The notes: generated by a model not told the origin, from the letters alone. A DNA stretch of 64,000 nucleotides from Tetragonia tetragonoides (GCA_038025085.1 CM076153.1:8649501-8713500), one strand, 5' to 3'. Shown: positions 1 through 13,285, counted from the stretch's first letter. A program made the numbers and translations.

Positions 1-181
1 CCTGTAGTTGGAATTACTAATGTTAATTTTTGTTAAATATTATGAAGTTGGTGTGCAAAAATATAAATATATAAAATGGATTACATGTGGAACTTTAACA
101 TTACTTCTTTTTTATTTTTGAGGGAACTTAAACATTACATATATGCTCATATGTAGACGTCTATATCCATATGACTACAAA

Positions 182-425
182 CCAAGAGGCATTTGCCTCA
201 ATGGTTATTCCTCTCACCTTCTAATTTGAAGGTCTCAAGTTCAAGGCTTGGGGCTCCCATATATTCATGTGGTTGATGAATATATGAGGGGTGACATCAA
301 CAGTTCCAAGTTTGTACACCTAATTCTGGTCCCATCTGAGATGGGCTGGGCTTCTGAGCCTAAGATGGGTTGGCCTAGGTGAAGGCCCGATCTTACCACC
401 TTAAAAAATATATATATATATATAT
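182..425 (+). mobile_element. SINE with 11-bp target duplication
   Basis: A 244-bp tRNA-like retroposon. The start (about 190-250) carries an A-box-like stretch (catttgcctcaatggttat) and a B-box-like stretch (aggtctcaagttcaaggc). The body has TGGG/GGCC-rich text found also in the SINE at 1629 (gatgggttgg) and ends in a short A/TA-rich tail. It is bounded by an exact direct repeat, atgactacaaa, at 171-181 and 426-436, the expected target-site duplication. Family assignment would need a repeat library; the SINE call rests on the duplication plus the internal promoter-like boxes. Confidence 0.75.
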
Positions 426-436
426 ATGACTACAAA

Positions 437-1045
437 TATAACAGATTGTCGATATATCTTTTATATTTTTATTGACTCCCTTATTTATTCTTTCCCTCCC
501 CCATATTGTAGCGTCTTGAAGTTGTAAACACAATTCATGAAGTCCTAATTTGAGCTCAAGTTGTTAATGAGGTACAGCTTGGACGAACATGTCATCATTC
601 ATTGGTTATTGATAACCAAATTTAGCAAATTTTGTTATGTGCCCACCAAAACAATTAGCTTTTAACAAATATTCATAACAATCTATTAGTTTATTTATGT
701 AAATTAGATCCTCTACGCTTAAAGCATTCTACTGTTTTTTTTTTTTTTCTCTTTATCTCTCTATTCCAACTGTTTAAATTTCAAAACTCACCCCCTCCAA
801 TCTAATGGTAGACGATATTTTGAGAAAAGTACTTTATTGTTCTTTTATCAACAGTAGAGGATCCTGACTGGCTAACACGTAGTATTATTTACTTGTGTTT
901 ATTTCATTTATTAACTCATTGACAATAATAATTCCTTACTCTTCTCACTATATATAACATAAGAACAACTTCCATTTCATTCTCATTCTAACATATTAAT
1001 TCATTCAAATTCTATCAACTCTCTGTCGTCATTAGTCATTTGACC
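437..1045. other. AT-rich stretch upstream of the GH17 remnant
   Basis: No gene is visible. A TATA-like tatatata occurs at about 949-957, some 90 bp before the start codon of the GH17 remnant, so the right part may be its old promoter and leader. Confidence 0.5.
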
Positions 1046-1103
1046 ATGATTAGTTTGCTTGTCATTGGATTGCTCATCATTTCTAAGCTACAACTATGAG
1101 GTA

Positions 1104-1393
1104 CTCCCTCCGTTCTTTTTTCTCCTACCCATTTCTTTTTGCGCGGAGTTTAATGAGAATTGCTTTTGAGTTTAATGAGAATTGCTTTTGGAACAAAAAT
1201 TCCTTATTTGCCCTTACTTTAACATGGGAGAGAGTGTGTGATTTAGTAGTGGGTTGAAAAGTAATGATGACAAGCAAAAGTAATGATAAATTGGTCTTTT
1301 AATACTTAAAGTATTACTAAAAGGGGAAGTGGGTAGGAAAAAAAAGAACGGATGTAAAAGAAAAATGGGTAGAAGAAAAAAGAAAAGAGAGAG
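1104..1393. mobile_element. Stowaway-like MITE in the GH17 remnant
   Basis: A 290-bp element with long imperfect terminal inverted repeats: left CTCCCTCCGTTCTTTTTTCT, right end the reverse complement of a closely matching stretch. It is flanked by TA at 1102-1103 and 1394-1395, the target used by Stowaway (Tc1/mariner) MITEs. A second internal copy of the gaacgg motif lies near 1346. It sits immediately after the probable splice donor of GH17 intron 1. Confidence 0.8.
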
Positions 1394-1628
1394 TAATATT
1401 TTCCTATGCTTTTGGGAATCATTCTGTATTGTCATTCTACTTATGTTCGTCAATAATTTTTCTTAAATGTGCGATACAGAGGCTGATGTTGGAGTTTGTT
1501 ATAGAAGTTTGGGAGATAACTTGCCATCTCCACAAGAAGTTGCAACTCTTCTCGTTGAAAAAAACATACAAAGAATTCGATTATATGATGCAAACCAAAC
1601 TACGTTAACTCTTAACTGTCCTTAGGGG

Positions 1629-1840
1629 AGGATGAGGTGGGAGCTCAAGTGGTAAGTGCTCCCCCCTCACAACCCAATGGTTAGGGGTTCGAATCTTTAT
1701 GTAGGGAGAATAATAAAAATCTCCTCTACTTTTCTTTGTAGGAAGGGTCTCCTCCTCTACTTGAGCCTGTCGGCCCATCAAAGATGGGTTGGCTTGTACA
1801 GCGCGTGTAATTTGCGGGCTATTGCATGCGTCCTTGTAGG

Positions 1841-1870
<30 letters not shown>
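1629..1870 (+). mobile_element. SINE inserted in the GH17 remnant
   Basis: A 242-bp SINE. An A-box-like gagctcaagtggtaagtgct and a B-box ggggttcgaatct lie within the first 80 bp, and it ends in a run of about 29 A. Target-site duplications of 14 bp flank it: actgtccttagggg at 1615-1628 and actgcccttagggg at 1871-1884, differing at one base. The insertion splits the GH17 coding sequence between LYDANQTT and the ALRGKNIEVV block. The near-perfect duplication and long poly(A) suggest a fairly young insertion. Confidence 0.88.
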
Positions 1871-1873
<3 letters not shown>

Positions 1874-2215
1874 GCCCTTAGGGGTAAAAACATAGAGGTT
1901 GTGTTTGGCATACCGAATCTCGATATCCGAAACGTTGTCTACACAAGAAACTGCTGATTTGTGGGTGCAAAAAAAATGTCAAGGACTACTCAGCTGATAT
2001 CAAATTTAGATACATTGTTGTTGGAGAAGAGGTAAGCGATATTAATGGCAATCAAAGGTTTTCTTTCGCCCTCCTTGATGCCATGGATAAGATCCAAAAG
2101 GCAATATCTAAGGCGGGTTTACAAGATCAAGTCAAGGTATCAACCTCGTTAGATTTGTCTAGCCTTAATGAAGTTTCATTAGATGTTGCATGGTAAAACC
2201 AAAGCTCGGCGAATC

Positions 2216-3010
2216 CATGGAAAAAAAACAGCATGAATTGTGAGCATCTGACATCAATTGTTAGTCAGATTAAGACTCATATATGTAACCCCTTAACTTC
2301 AAATTATATTGTATTTATCAGCTAATTTCGTTTACAAATTATTATACTCATGACAATTGACAATGCGATTAAAATATTTTCTTAAACAAGATAAGCATGT
2401 CTTGTAAGCATATACAAAGTTAAAGTTCACACATAAACTTAACTAATAACACAAAAAGTAAAAAATAATTATTCTATAATTATTACCTGACCGTAACCAG
2501 ATGACACCATGCAAACAAATTAAACTGAAAGATTGACATTTCTACAATTTTACTCCTATTCATAGTCTTTATAACCTCACATTCTCGTATACCCCTTATT
2601 GAACACAAAAAACTTAAATAATCAGGTCTCATCGTGAAACAACAGTTACATTTTGAAAAAAAGATTTACTTTAGGACTAAAAAGTATTAAAAAACTTTCA
2701 TTTTAAATAAAAACTGTTACTTTTGATTGACATACTATAAAACGGTTTTACACCAATATCTTTTATTTGTTGATTTTGACTTTAACCTTATCTGAAATGT
2801 GGTAAACATAGGGGTGAACTCAATACTCTATAGATGCAATAAAATATTGAACTTCATACTTGTGATACAATAGTTTCAATATCATAGTTTCAATTTCATA
2901 GTAAGAGTAAGGTAATACTAACAATCTAACAAATTAGAAATACCAAAAAGACCTTGCTGCAATGATTTTATCAAATGTCATAAATTCATTTTGCACATTG
3001 ATATCATGAG
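2216..3010. other. AT-rich intergenic stretch
   Basis: No open reading frame of note, RNA gene or clear transposon end was recognised between the GH17 remnant and the foldback element. Confidence 0.5.
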
Positions 3011-3508
3011 TAGACTTGGCAAACGGGCCAGTCTGGTCAATTCGGCTTTGATTATTAACGGATCAAGTTAATGAGGGACCAAAATTTCCAGGCCAATATC
3101 GTGTTTGATTTTGGGTTATCCAATAATTTGACCAATGTTGTCTCAGATCTTTCGGATTTGGGTTGGATTATTCCGATTTCGCTTAAAACGGGTTGGACTA
3201 TTTCGGATTCAATCCTTTACGGGTCGGATACGATTGTATCTGTAGCGAGTAGGGTTCAGGTCGATCATCGGGTCGAGTCGATTTTTGCCAGTTCCAGTGT
3301 GACCCCAACCCGACTTGCCACAGACCCGACCGAAACCCAACCCGATCCATTTCGACCCGATCCATTTCGACCCGAATCTGAAATGACTTGGCCCGAACCC
3401 GTTAACCAAACTCGTATTTGACCTCATGTATCGATCCGCCTCGAACCCGACCCTTTTTTTTAATTTTTCTTTTTACTAATAACCCGACCGACCCGTTTAT
3501 CAGGACTA
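3011..3508. mobile_element. hAT-like non-autonomous foldback element
   Basis: Ends are imperfect inverted repeats: left TAGACTTGGCAAACGGGCC, right (reverse complement) TAGTCCTGATAAACGGGTC. The TAG..TGG.AAACGGG form is common at the ends of non-autonomous hAT elements in plants. The interior is rich in gggtcgg/cccgacc strings on both strands and includes a direct repeat of ccgatccatttcgac at about 3343-3370. No convincing 8-bp target duplication is seen, so the limits and class are provisional. The open frames across it are by-products of the GC-rich repeat. Confidence 0.5.
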
Positions 3509-3605
3509 CGGGGTCACACGAGGTTATACCAAAGAATAGACAGAGTACAGTAGCGGGCTATAGGTTTTGTGTAAAAATGCGCCGCAGGTATTTTTGATAA
3601 ATGTA

Positions 3606-3685
3606 AGCCCAGCCCAAGTCTAAAATCAGTGGCTCAACCCCATAAAACTCAAATCAGCTCGTCTTCTTCATTTCGCAAAACCCTA
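3606..3685 (+). promoter_or_regulatory. RPL23A promoter: site II pair and telo box
   Basis: Two overlapping AGCCCA motifs (site II, TGGGCT on the other strand) lie at 3606-3616 and a telo box AAACCCTA at 3678-3685, about 215 bp before the RPL23A start codon. This pairing is typical of plant ribosomal-protein gene promoters and is linked to expression in dividing cells. The motif match is seen directly; function is inferred. Confidence 0.65.
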
Positions 3686-3729
3686 GCTTTGCTGCCGCAA
3701 CGGCTTATCTCCATTTTCTCTCTCCTCTA

Positions 3730-3733
<4 letters not shown>

Positions 3734-3790
<57 letters not shown>
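3734..3790 (+). repeat. CT microsatellite in the RPL23A leader
   Basis: About 57 bp of nearly pure (CT)n, 110-165 bp upstream of the RPL23A ATG and downstream of the site II/telo motifs, so probably in or next to the 5' UTR. Such tracts are common in plant leaders and are length-variable. Confidence 0.9.
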
Positions 3791-3796
<6 letters not shown>

Positions 3797-3899
3797 CTGT
3801 CTCTCTTGTATCAACATATTCACCGTGATCTCTTAATCTAACTCTCTCTCATTGCGATTTTGCTTTTCTAGGGTTTAGGTGCAGGTCGCGACATTATCA

Positions 3900-5879
<1,980 letters not shown>

Positions 5880-7247
5880 ATTGTATTTTTCTACATCTTT
5901 TGCCTCAAGCAGAATGATTAGCTCTGACAATTTTGATAGGACCATCAATCTTTTGATAGAACATCAATTTCTGTTTAATGTTCAGATTTTATGTAGCAGC
6001 CTGGATGTTCTTCTGTTTGGTCTTCATTGTATGCTCTTTCAGTCATATCAGTCTTTATGTGTGTGTTGGTAATGGATCATGTGTTTTCTATACTTGATTT
6101 GTTCCTTGAAATTACACTCGAATATATGGTAGCCCTGAGGCGGCCTAAGCCCCTGAAATTGTATTATCGCGCTCTGGCATATGACCAGTGCCGGTAATCC
6201 CAGGATTTGTGGGTGCGTTCTCTTTGGCTCTTTGCCTCAATTGTTTCTCGTCGAAGAATCATGTAATTGGCTGGGGGAATACAGGATAGCTCAAGACTTT
6301 CCTTTGGTAATGGTAAATGCATCAACAACTTCATACCTGCGTAAATTGATATTCCCTTTTTCTACCATTACCACCCAAGGAGAATAATGCCAGAATGTTC
6401 GGGTTCTAAAGAGTTAATCTATGTTTGTATCTATTTGGATCTAAAGGATGTGAGGATGTCAAGATGTATACGTTTATTTGTTCACTGTTTTGCGCTTTGC
6501 CAAGTAGCACTTTGAAATACTCTTTGCAGATCTAATGGGGCAAACTACACAGATGAATGAAGAACTATGGAAATCCCTTTGGAAATCTTGAATCAAAGAT
6601 TAATTTCTCTGCACCATATAAAAATTTCATTTTACTTTTTGAGGTCAAGTTATCAAACTTTGATCATTAATTTTATATAAAGTTTAACAAGGATATTAGT
6701 ATATAAAATATAGAGAAAAAGAAGCAATTTTTTTAAAATTGACATGCAAATGTGGAGAAGAAACTCTTTTTTGTTTTTATATTTTGGGGACAAAAGCACC
6801 CCGCAAAACTTTTTCACAAAAACTTGTTTTGAAATGGTCTTTTCATATCTTTTGATGGAACGATGATCACTTTTTTTTGAAATGAGGGTCACGGATAATA
6901 AAAATTGACCCCTACATTATTAATTAGTGATCTCATGTTTTTGTGAGTTGGTTTCACACAAAATTTATTCTTCTTGCTTTTCGGCTACACTCATAATGAA
7001 GTAATGAGTTAATAATGAGGAATTCTACAATATTCTGAAAAAAATTTTAATTTTAAAAAAATGAAAATAAAATAAAATAAAAGAGTGCAGCCAAGTTGGT
7101 TGGGTGTAGCCGTGTAGTCAAGAACAATTGGAAAGATGATGGCCTGGTCAGTAGTAGCCTAAAACTCCAATGAATAAATTAGTAAAATGTTGCCCCACAA
7201 AATAAGTGGGAAGCAATTTAGTTGTCATTATGTGGAAAATCTTAGTA
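5880..7247. other. RPL23A 3' flank and intergenic DNA
   Basis: The first 200-300 bp are T-rich and probably the RPL23A 3' UTR. The rest is AT-rich with no recognised gene. Confidence 0.5.
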
Positions 7248-7511
7248 CTCTCTCCGTCCCACAATATAAGTCTTCTAGAAAATTGATTTTTTTCATATTA
7301 TAAGTCATTTTAAACTTCCAACAAAGTATTTATTATTGTTTGCTACCCTTCTTTCACATTACCTCATTAATTACTCACTTTTTGGCTAAATACAAAGTCA
7401 AGGGGTAAACTAGTCAAGTTTAATTATTTTTGATAGAATTGAGACTATTTAATAACTTTGTTAATTGGTGTGCAAAAACCTTAAAGGACTTATATTGTGG
7501 GACAGAGGGAG
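7248..7511. mobile_element. Stowaway-like MITE
   Basis: A 264-bp element with inverted ends CTCTCTCCGTCCCACAATAT (left) and the matching reverse complement gacttatattgtgggac...gag (right). It is flanked by TA on both sides (7246-7247 and 7512-7513). The terminal CTCYCTCYGTCCC is the Stowaway hallmark. The interior is AT-rich and non-coding. Confidence 0.85.
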
Positions 7512-7619
7512 TACTAATTTTACGAGGTTTTTGTTTTGGAGGGTCAAAAGTCAAAACAATACTTGCCCTTCTAATATTTCAGTAACACAAACCGCTAAAT
7601 TGCTTATGTGTGGTGTTTA

Positions 7620-9372
7620 ACTTAACCTACCGATCGAAACACTACTTTGTATTTGCTATGCATTATTAAGGGTTTCTTTCTCCGCTTCTTAGCCTTCTCC
7701 CCGCGCTCTCTCAGTGATTAGCAACTTGCGACGGTCTCTCTTCTGGTATACATCATCTTCTTAATACAGTATGCTCTTCTATACCTTAGTTTGCCATTTG
7801 TGTTCAAATTAGATATAAATATCATTTTTTTTATGTAATTTTTTTTCTGATTTCTACTATCTTGCTTCAACTCATTGCAACTCATATACAGTCTACTACT
7901 CATTTTAGTATAATTTTTCTATGATAGGAATAATTTATGTTACGATTTATGATGATTACAGAGAAAATTGAAGATGGTTGCTCCATGTGTTTGTGATATC
8001 TATACTAGTATATAAGTAGTTATTAGGATTATGATTGAGATTTTATGTACTATCTTTTTCATATTGAAACTACACAAAAACTCAAATGAGGCGACCTTAA
8101 GGTGAGACCACTCATACAAACATACTGACATCATGTTCGGTTATAGAGGAGACCACCTCATAAGAGACTAAATATTGAAACTATAAGAGCGGCAAGGTAA
8201 AAGTGGGCTCTCCTAGAGTGTGAAAAAGCAATTAGAAGCATTCCATGAAACAAAGGGAGTATGAACTTGACAACCTATTATGAAATGATCTCATGTAACT
8301 CTTGATCTTGAAGCATATTTTTGCACTATATTTTCTTTTGCTAAATTTGGTTTGTGAAGTTATGGAGTTCTGCTGGGTTCCAAAGTAGCCTATATCACTA
8401 TGTCTTAACCTCTCTTAACCCCGTCAATGGCGGTGATATGATCCATTAGTATCTATTGGAACTATTTTGCTCAAAACTGGATTTCATGATTTGAATTTAG
8501 CTAGTGTCAATCTGTCAGTTTAACAGGCAATTCTACAAGTTCTGAACTGGTGCTAGAATTTGGTCTCTCTTGTTTTTTCCCCAAAGGATATTAAATATAC
8601 TAGTAATACTTATGCCCTAAACTCTGTGTTTGTTGCTGTATGTTGAGGGGTTTCTGTTTCTTCACACAGGCTGATAATTTCAAATCACTTTGTGTTAATT
8701 GGTCATAAGATGGTTGCTGCTAGAGTCCAACACTGGCAGCTAGCTCTGCGAGCTCTGCTGGTAGGACTCAATTGGTTTTCATAGCTGTGTTGTTGAGTAT
8801 ACAGAGTTTCTGGTGTTTTTATCATCTTACTGTTTTGCATAAGGTCTTAGATATTTGTAGTTCTTATGGAGTGCTTGGAATACAAACAGTAGGGAGGCCC
8901 CTATAGCTAGGAGAACTGTTCGCCATTTTCCTCCATGGTTTCTACGACCTTCTCTCTTGGACTAAGGCGACCATTTGCAGGTTTATGCAAAGGTTGTAAC
9001 TTTTCTTGGTCTAACTGTGTAAGATAGTGTATGCTTAAACAAATTCCTTTTCCTTTGAGCAACCATGCATGGAAACTTCAGGCCCGAGTTTTGAGTTAAA
9101 GGTTGGTTCATTTTGAGTTTCTGACACCCTCCGAACTGAGCTTAACATTCCTGAGATGGCTGTGTATGAATATGGTTGAGATTACTGCATAATTAGCACA
9201 ACCAACCCCTCAAGATATCCATCCTCACTGCATAATTAGCACAACCAACTCTTTTTGCTAATTTCTTGAGTTATCTATGTACCTTGGCTTACCATCTCCT
9301 AATAGAAGAGAATTTTTTTTAATTTATTACAAGAACAACTTTAACATAAGGTATTGATCTCTCTTGTTGCAG
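7620..9372 (+). other. Leader exon and 5' UTR intron of DUF674 copy 1
   Basis: A probable non-coding first exon ends at 7745 (ctcttctg followed by gtatac). The intron would run to the acceptor ttgttgcag at 9364-9372, just before the ATG at 9381. Copy 2 has the same layout (donor at 12003, acceptor ctgttgcag ending at 13267), which supports it. Apart from a weak GTATGAGGCGG-type foldback near 8081-8168 nothing else is seen in this 1.7-kb intron. Confidence 0.45.
8081..8168. repeat. Degraded foldback related to the GTATGAGGCGG family
   Basis: The stretch contains caaatgaggcgacctt, aaggtgagaccactcatacaa and later gagaccacctcataagag, which match pieces of the foldback elements at 15571 and 60054 in the same order. 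Ends are too diverged to define. Confidence 0.35.
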
Positions 9373-9380
9373 TTATCAAC

Positions 9381-10394
9381 ATGTCAGAGCCAAACTTAAA
9401 GTGAAGCTTTTTATTGATTCCAAGACAAATAAAGTCCTCTTTGCTGAAGGGGGAAAAGACTTTGTAGATTTACTTTCTGGTTTCGTTTCTTTGCCTATGG
9501 AGACCATCAGCAAACTTCTCAAAGACAAGGGTATGCCAGGGTCTATAGGAAGCTTGTGCCAGAGTACCGAGAACTTGGATAAGGAACAAGTTTTGCAGAA
9601 CCAGAACATACTGAATTCACTTAATAGACAAATAACTGGCCTTCATGTTCCTCTTTTAGGAGTATTTCCCAACATAACTGCTTCAAACTCTATCTTTGCG
9701 GCGCGATTTGTTGCAGGTCATATTTCACTACTGTTCGTGGGAGGCTATGTCCTGTATGTCAGAAGAGGATGATACATCCAATAAAGCCTGTGGCAGGGGG
9801 ATGTTATGTGAAGAAGATAGGATCATACATGGTGGAGGACGATTTGTCTGTCAAGCCGCTAATGTCGGTTACATCAATTTTCTCTTGGTTGAGGAGCAAT
9901 TTCATGGATCTTAATGCAATTGAGGAAAGGGAGGTAGACATTGGCAAAGAGGAGGTATCCCTGTCTTCCTCTGATCTGTTTACCTTATTTGTTGTGCATC
10001 GTCTTTTTTTGGAGGAATTGGTCTACTTCTATTATTCATCCACTCGGGGTAGAAAACCCCAAAAAGCGATTACATGCAGGATATAGACTGCACACATTCC
10101 TCTCACAAAGTCGTCTAAAAAAAACTATTAGAATTACTATCAACAGCTAAAAGCCTAGAACTAACAGTATACTGTATACTGTAAACAATTTGCTGTACAG
10201 TTCGTTTCTTTGCTTGAAAATCCTGTTGTACTCCTATAATGACCTATCTGTGTTATACAGTGGTAGTTGAGTAATAGTATATTTGATCTTTGTACTTTCA
10301 GGCTATAAAATTGTTGAAGGCTTCTTTGGAATCAAAGGAAGTACTCACCGATGTCTTCATTGAGAAGAAGCGAATTAAACGAGAAAGGATTTAG
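9381..10394 (+). pseudogene. DUF674 family gene, copy 1, frameshifted
   Basis: Homologue of plant DUF674 proteins, whose function is unknown. The ATG at 9381 starts MSEPNLK and hits TGA after one lost base: copy 2 reads gagaccaaactt where this copy reads gagccaaactt. In the next frame the family signature continues: VKLFIDSKTNKVLFAEGGKD, VSLPMETISKLLKDKGMPGS, IGSLCQSTENL. Further on, two other frames carry CSWEAMSCMSEED...CGRGMLC and then GSYMVEDDLSVKPLMS up to DIGKEE, with a donor at 9955. Exon 2 (10302-10394) encodes AIKLLKASLESKEVLTDVFI and ends at TAG. Three frames are needed, so the gene is probably dead, unless an upstream start and unseen splicing bypass the shifts. The last codons are altered by a retroposon. 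Confidence 0.8.
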
Positions 10395-10530
10395 CTTAGT
10401 GTATGATCGTTCCTCGCTCGGCTCCTAGTGGTGTGTGAGCTTCTGCTTTTAGTGGTGTATGAGCTTCGGATCCCTTTTTTCCTATTGAATAAAATGAACT
10501 AATTATCAAAAAAAAAAAAAAAAAAAGAAA
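10390..10530 (+). mobile_element. Truncated LINE-like retroposon at the DUF674 stop codon
   Basis: About 141 bp ending in a run of roughly 18 A preceded by ttgaataaaatgaactaa, a typical LINE 3' end. It is flanked by gagaaagga at 10381-10389 and 10531-10539. Removing it would restore a reading through AGG ACT TGA, so the host frame originally ended one codon later. The inserted DNA supplies the present stop TAG. The interior shows a short internal duplication (agtggtgtrtgagcttc twice). Confidence 0.65.
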
Positions 10531-10682
10531 GAGAAAGGACTTGAGAAGGATAGTGGATAGGACAACAAATTAGGAGTTATGTCTTTTTTCTCTCACTGAA
10601 TATATTCAACTCTTTTACTTACCCATTGTGATGTTAGTTTGTGAAACTTTTGATTCTTTTTAGAGGGAGATTTTTGTGAACC

Positions 10683-10821
10683 ATTTTATTAGGGGGGGTG
10701 TGGCTGGACCCCACGGATTTATAGTAATTACAAGGGAAGGGGGGCTACGAGTAATCGATCCCGGACAAACCCCCGGAACCAAGAGGCTAGGCGCCAATGC
10801 GCCAGACCTCAGTCCTCGAGG
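10683..10821 (-). mobile_element. SINE-like element, minus orientation
   Basis: A 139-bp segment bounded by the exact 12-bp direct repeat tttttgtgaacc at 10671-10682 and 10822-10833. Read on the minus strand it begins gaggtctggcgcattggcgc, A-box like, followed by a diverged B-box region (gtccgggatcga) and ends toward taataaaatgg. Size, boxes and long duplication fit a short SINE or tRNA-derived retroposon. Confidence 0.65.
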
Positions 10822-10833
10822 TTTTTGTGAACC

Positions 10834-11596
10834 TTAATTGACGAAACCCACAAATGAAATTTTTTTAAGATCACTAGCGTAAATGCTAGCCTGTTACAGA
10901 ACTTCAAGCATATATATTGTCACTTCTTAGACATGCATATTGTCACTCACGAGTTCACTGATCACAAGTCCAGCCACAAGGTCCTCGAATCCACGAGTAT
11001 ATAGGCGAACTGTAAGGACTACCTCTTTTGCCTCCGTCAATTATACCAAAGTATTCGTTATCGTTGCTCCCTTAATTGGGATGCCATACAACCCCCGCAA
11101 ACAATCCTAAGGGCTCGTTTGTTTCAACTAAAATCAGTAACCGATAACTGGAAGTAATTGGGGACAATTGAAAAGTCTATCTGAAAAGATTGTTTCTGAT
11201 CACATATTATTTGTAATGTGTTTGTATTTCATTTAGAGCACATCTTGTGTGCATGCATTTATTCAATACGAGATATCATCTGTAAAAACAAAAAAATAAA
11301 AAAAATGGTATTACCGTGTGACAACGATTACATTTTGAACAAAAATAATTACTTTCTCGACTAAAACACAATAATTATTTTAAACATTTTCGGCCATCAA
11401 ATAAGCACTACTGTTTTTCGAAAAAAAATATACACTTTTAATAAAAAGTGTTTTTCTTAACCGTCCTACCATAAGATCGACAGGTGTCTCCTATAAGTTT
11501 TTTTTTTCTTTCTATTATTCGGCCATTTGAGTGACAAGGGAACATTTGTCGTGCGTGTGATAATGATAGTCTACAACCTAGAACGTGTTTAGTAAA
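10834..11596. other. Intergenic stretch between elements
   Basis: AT-rich DNA; no gene or defined transposon end was recognised. Confidence 0.45.
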
Positions 11597-11611
11597 TTAA
11601 AGCCCGCCTTA

Positions 11612-11785
11612 TCCTGAAAGGGATATGTAGCATAGTTGGTTGTGACGTTAGATTTTATGGTAAAAATCATGGTTCAATCACACTAAACCCTTTTTGTTTG
11701 AGCCTATTATTATTTGCTGTGTGGTTTGCAGGCTGTTGCATACTTGTTGCGGGTTCGTCGTATTAACAAAAATAAATAAATAAAT
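11612..11785 (+). mobile_element. SINE with 15-bp target duplication
   Basis: A 174-bp SINE flanked by ttaaagcccgcctta at 11597-11611 and 11786-11800, an exact duplication. The A-box region is ggatatgtagcatagttggt, the B-box region catggttcaatcaca, and the 3' end is ttgcgggttcgtcgtatta followed by an (aaat)n tail. The tail type differs from the poly(A) SINE at 1629, so this is probably a different family. Confidence 0.8.
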
Positions 11786-11800
11786 TTAAAGCCCGCCTTA

Positions 11801-11912
11801 AATCTCAATTAACGGTTTTTCTCCCTCAGGACTCAAGTCATCCTCAACCCTCAAGCGATGCAATTGTGTTCCTGCTGTTGTTAGTTGTTGGCGTTCTGCT
11901 CTTCTCTTCTCT

Positions 11913-11953
<41 letters not shown>

Positions 11954-13267
11954 CACGCACCTTGATTTGAGAAGAAGCCCTTCAACGGCGTCCTAGTTTC
12001 TGGTACGTAGACCATCTTGTCTCTCTGATCTCATGAAACTTCTTAAATATTTTTTGTTCATTTTTTGGTTTGGATTTCCTCTTTGGGCGTGCTAAAGGAC
12101 ACCTCCTAACGCACGTCCTCGGGTATTCTATGAATTAATTTGTGTAGGTGCTCCTATTGTTCACTTTGAGATGTACGTAAGCTTCTTTTGCTCTTTATAT
12201 ATTGTGTTGGTCCAACTAGTAGTAAGTAACAAATAAGATACGAGTATTGATTAATAGTGTGTTTGGGAACTAAATGTTAATGAGTAAAAGGAAGTAAATC
12301 TATAGAAATCTTAAAACTTGCCTTGTTTGGTTATTAGAAAGGAAAATAGTGGAAAATTAAATGTATGGAAATATGTGGAAATCTCGTAGTTATAATTTGC
12401 CCAATTAGATTTCCATAGTTTTTCCTCAAAATTGATGGAAAATCTATGAAAATCTGAAAAAATCTAAAAAGAAAGCTTTTAGACTACAATAGATTTTCTA
12501 CGATAACAAATCAAAAATAAACGAAAACTTTGTAAATCTTCTACATTTCTACAACTTTCATAATGATGAACCAAACAAGTGAAATAATAAGATTTCCGCA
12601 GTTGTACTTTTACGTAGATTTTCACAAATTTACGTTTCTTTGTTTTCCTCACTTACAAATTACTAGTAGCATCTTGTCTTTTGATTATCAGAACTCCTAT
12701 TTGGTGTTAGTGTTGTAACAAAAAGTGACTTGATTGAAAGCACCCCATTTATGTTTGCGCAATCCTTTTTTTTTTTTTTTTTTTTTTTGCTTAACTAATC
12801 TCAACGGACCCTCAAGCTAACGCTAGAAAACCTCCAGTTGCCCTTAAGGGAACTCGAATCTGGACTTCTGTTTGTTTGAGGTCTATGGACTTCTTGACGT
12901 GCGTGCAAAGTAGCATGCATCATCTTACCTTCTCCCTACTCGGTCGATGTAAGGAATATCACATTGATTGGGCCTCCAACCATTAGCTTAACCTTATCCA
13001 GATAGGGTGATATACTCATATATTTGGCTTTTATTCAAGTAAATTTTCTGGCCAAATTATATGAATGATTGTTTTAGCCCTCTGAAATGGCCAATCTGTC
13101 TTATGATTTATAAAGAAGGCCAATTAGAATGGAAATGATGTCATATACATTTTGATTGTTATTATTATTCTGTTGTAGAAATGTATTGCTAATCAATTTC
13201 TAGAGTGATTTACATTTCAAAATGAGCAACTATAACATTATTAAGGTCTGAATTTCTCCTGTTGCAG
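11801..13267 (+). other. Promoter, leader and 5' UTR intron of DUF674 copy 2
   Basis: A CT microsatellite (about 11915-11949) precedes a likely non-coding exon that ends at 12002 before gtacgtag. The intron ends at the acceptor ctgttgcag (13259-13267). A T-run at about 12768-12789 could mark the poly(A) end of a retroposon on the minus strand, but no matching target duplication was found. The rest is AT-rich. Confidence 0.45.
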
Positions 13268-13285
13268 TTTTACTAATTCAACAGC

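Larger units (their letters stand above)
1046..2215 (+). pseudogene. Broken glucan endo-1,3-beta-glucosidase (GH17)
   Basis: Remnant of a secreted GH17 beta-1,3-glucanase. An ATG at 1046 opens a hydrophobic signal-peptide-like start (MISLLVIGLLIIS). A probable intron follows, and from 1480 the mature N-terminus reads DVGVCYRSLGDNLPSP, then QEVATLLVEKNIQRIRLYDA, the classic GH17 opening. After a SINE insertion (1629-1870) it resumes as NIEVVFGIPNLDIRNVV, VKDYSADIKFRYIVVGEEV and MDKIQKAISKAGLQDQVKVS. The reading frame is lost by an in-frame TGA before the intron, by the SINE, and by an extra base in the A-run near 1973. The last two thirds of the family's usual length (about 330 residues), including the second catalytic Glu region, is missing. 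It is certainly non-functional as a glucanase. Confidence 0.85.

Noticed and set aside
3071..3421. 116-codon frame in the foldback element
   Set aside because: Its repeats (DPFRPDPFRPE) are produced by the GC-rich tandem text; overlapping frames occur on the other strand.
12768..13018. Minus-strand retroposon beginning with a T-run
   Set aside because: The T-run suggests a poly(A) tail, but no flanking duplication or clear promoter boxes could be found.
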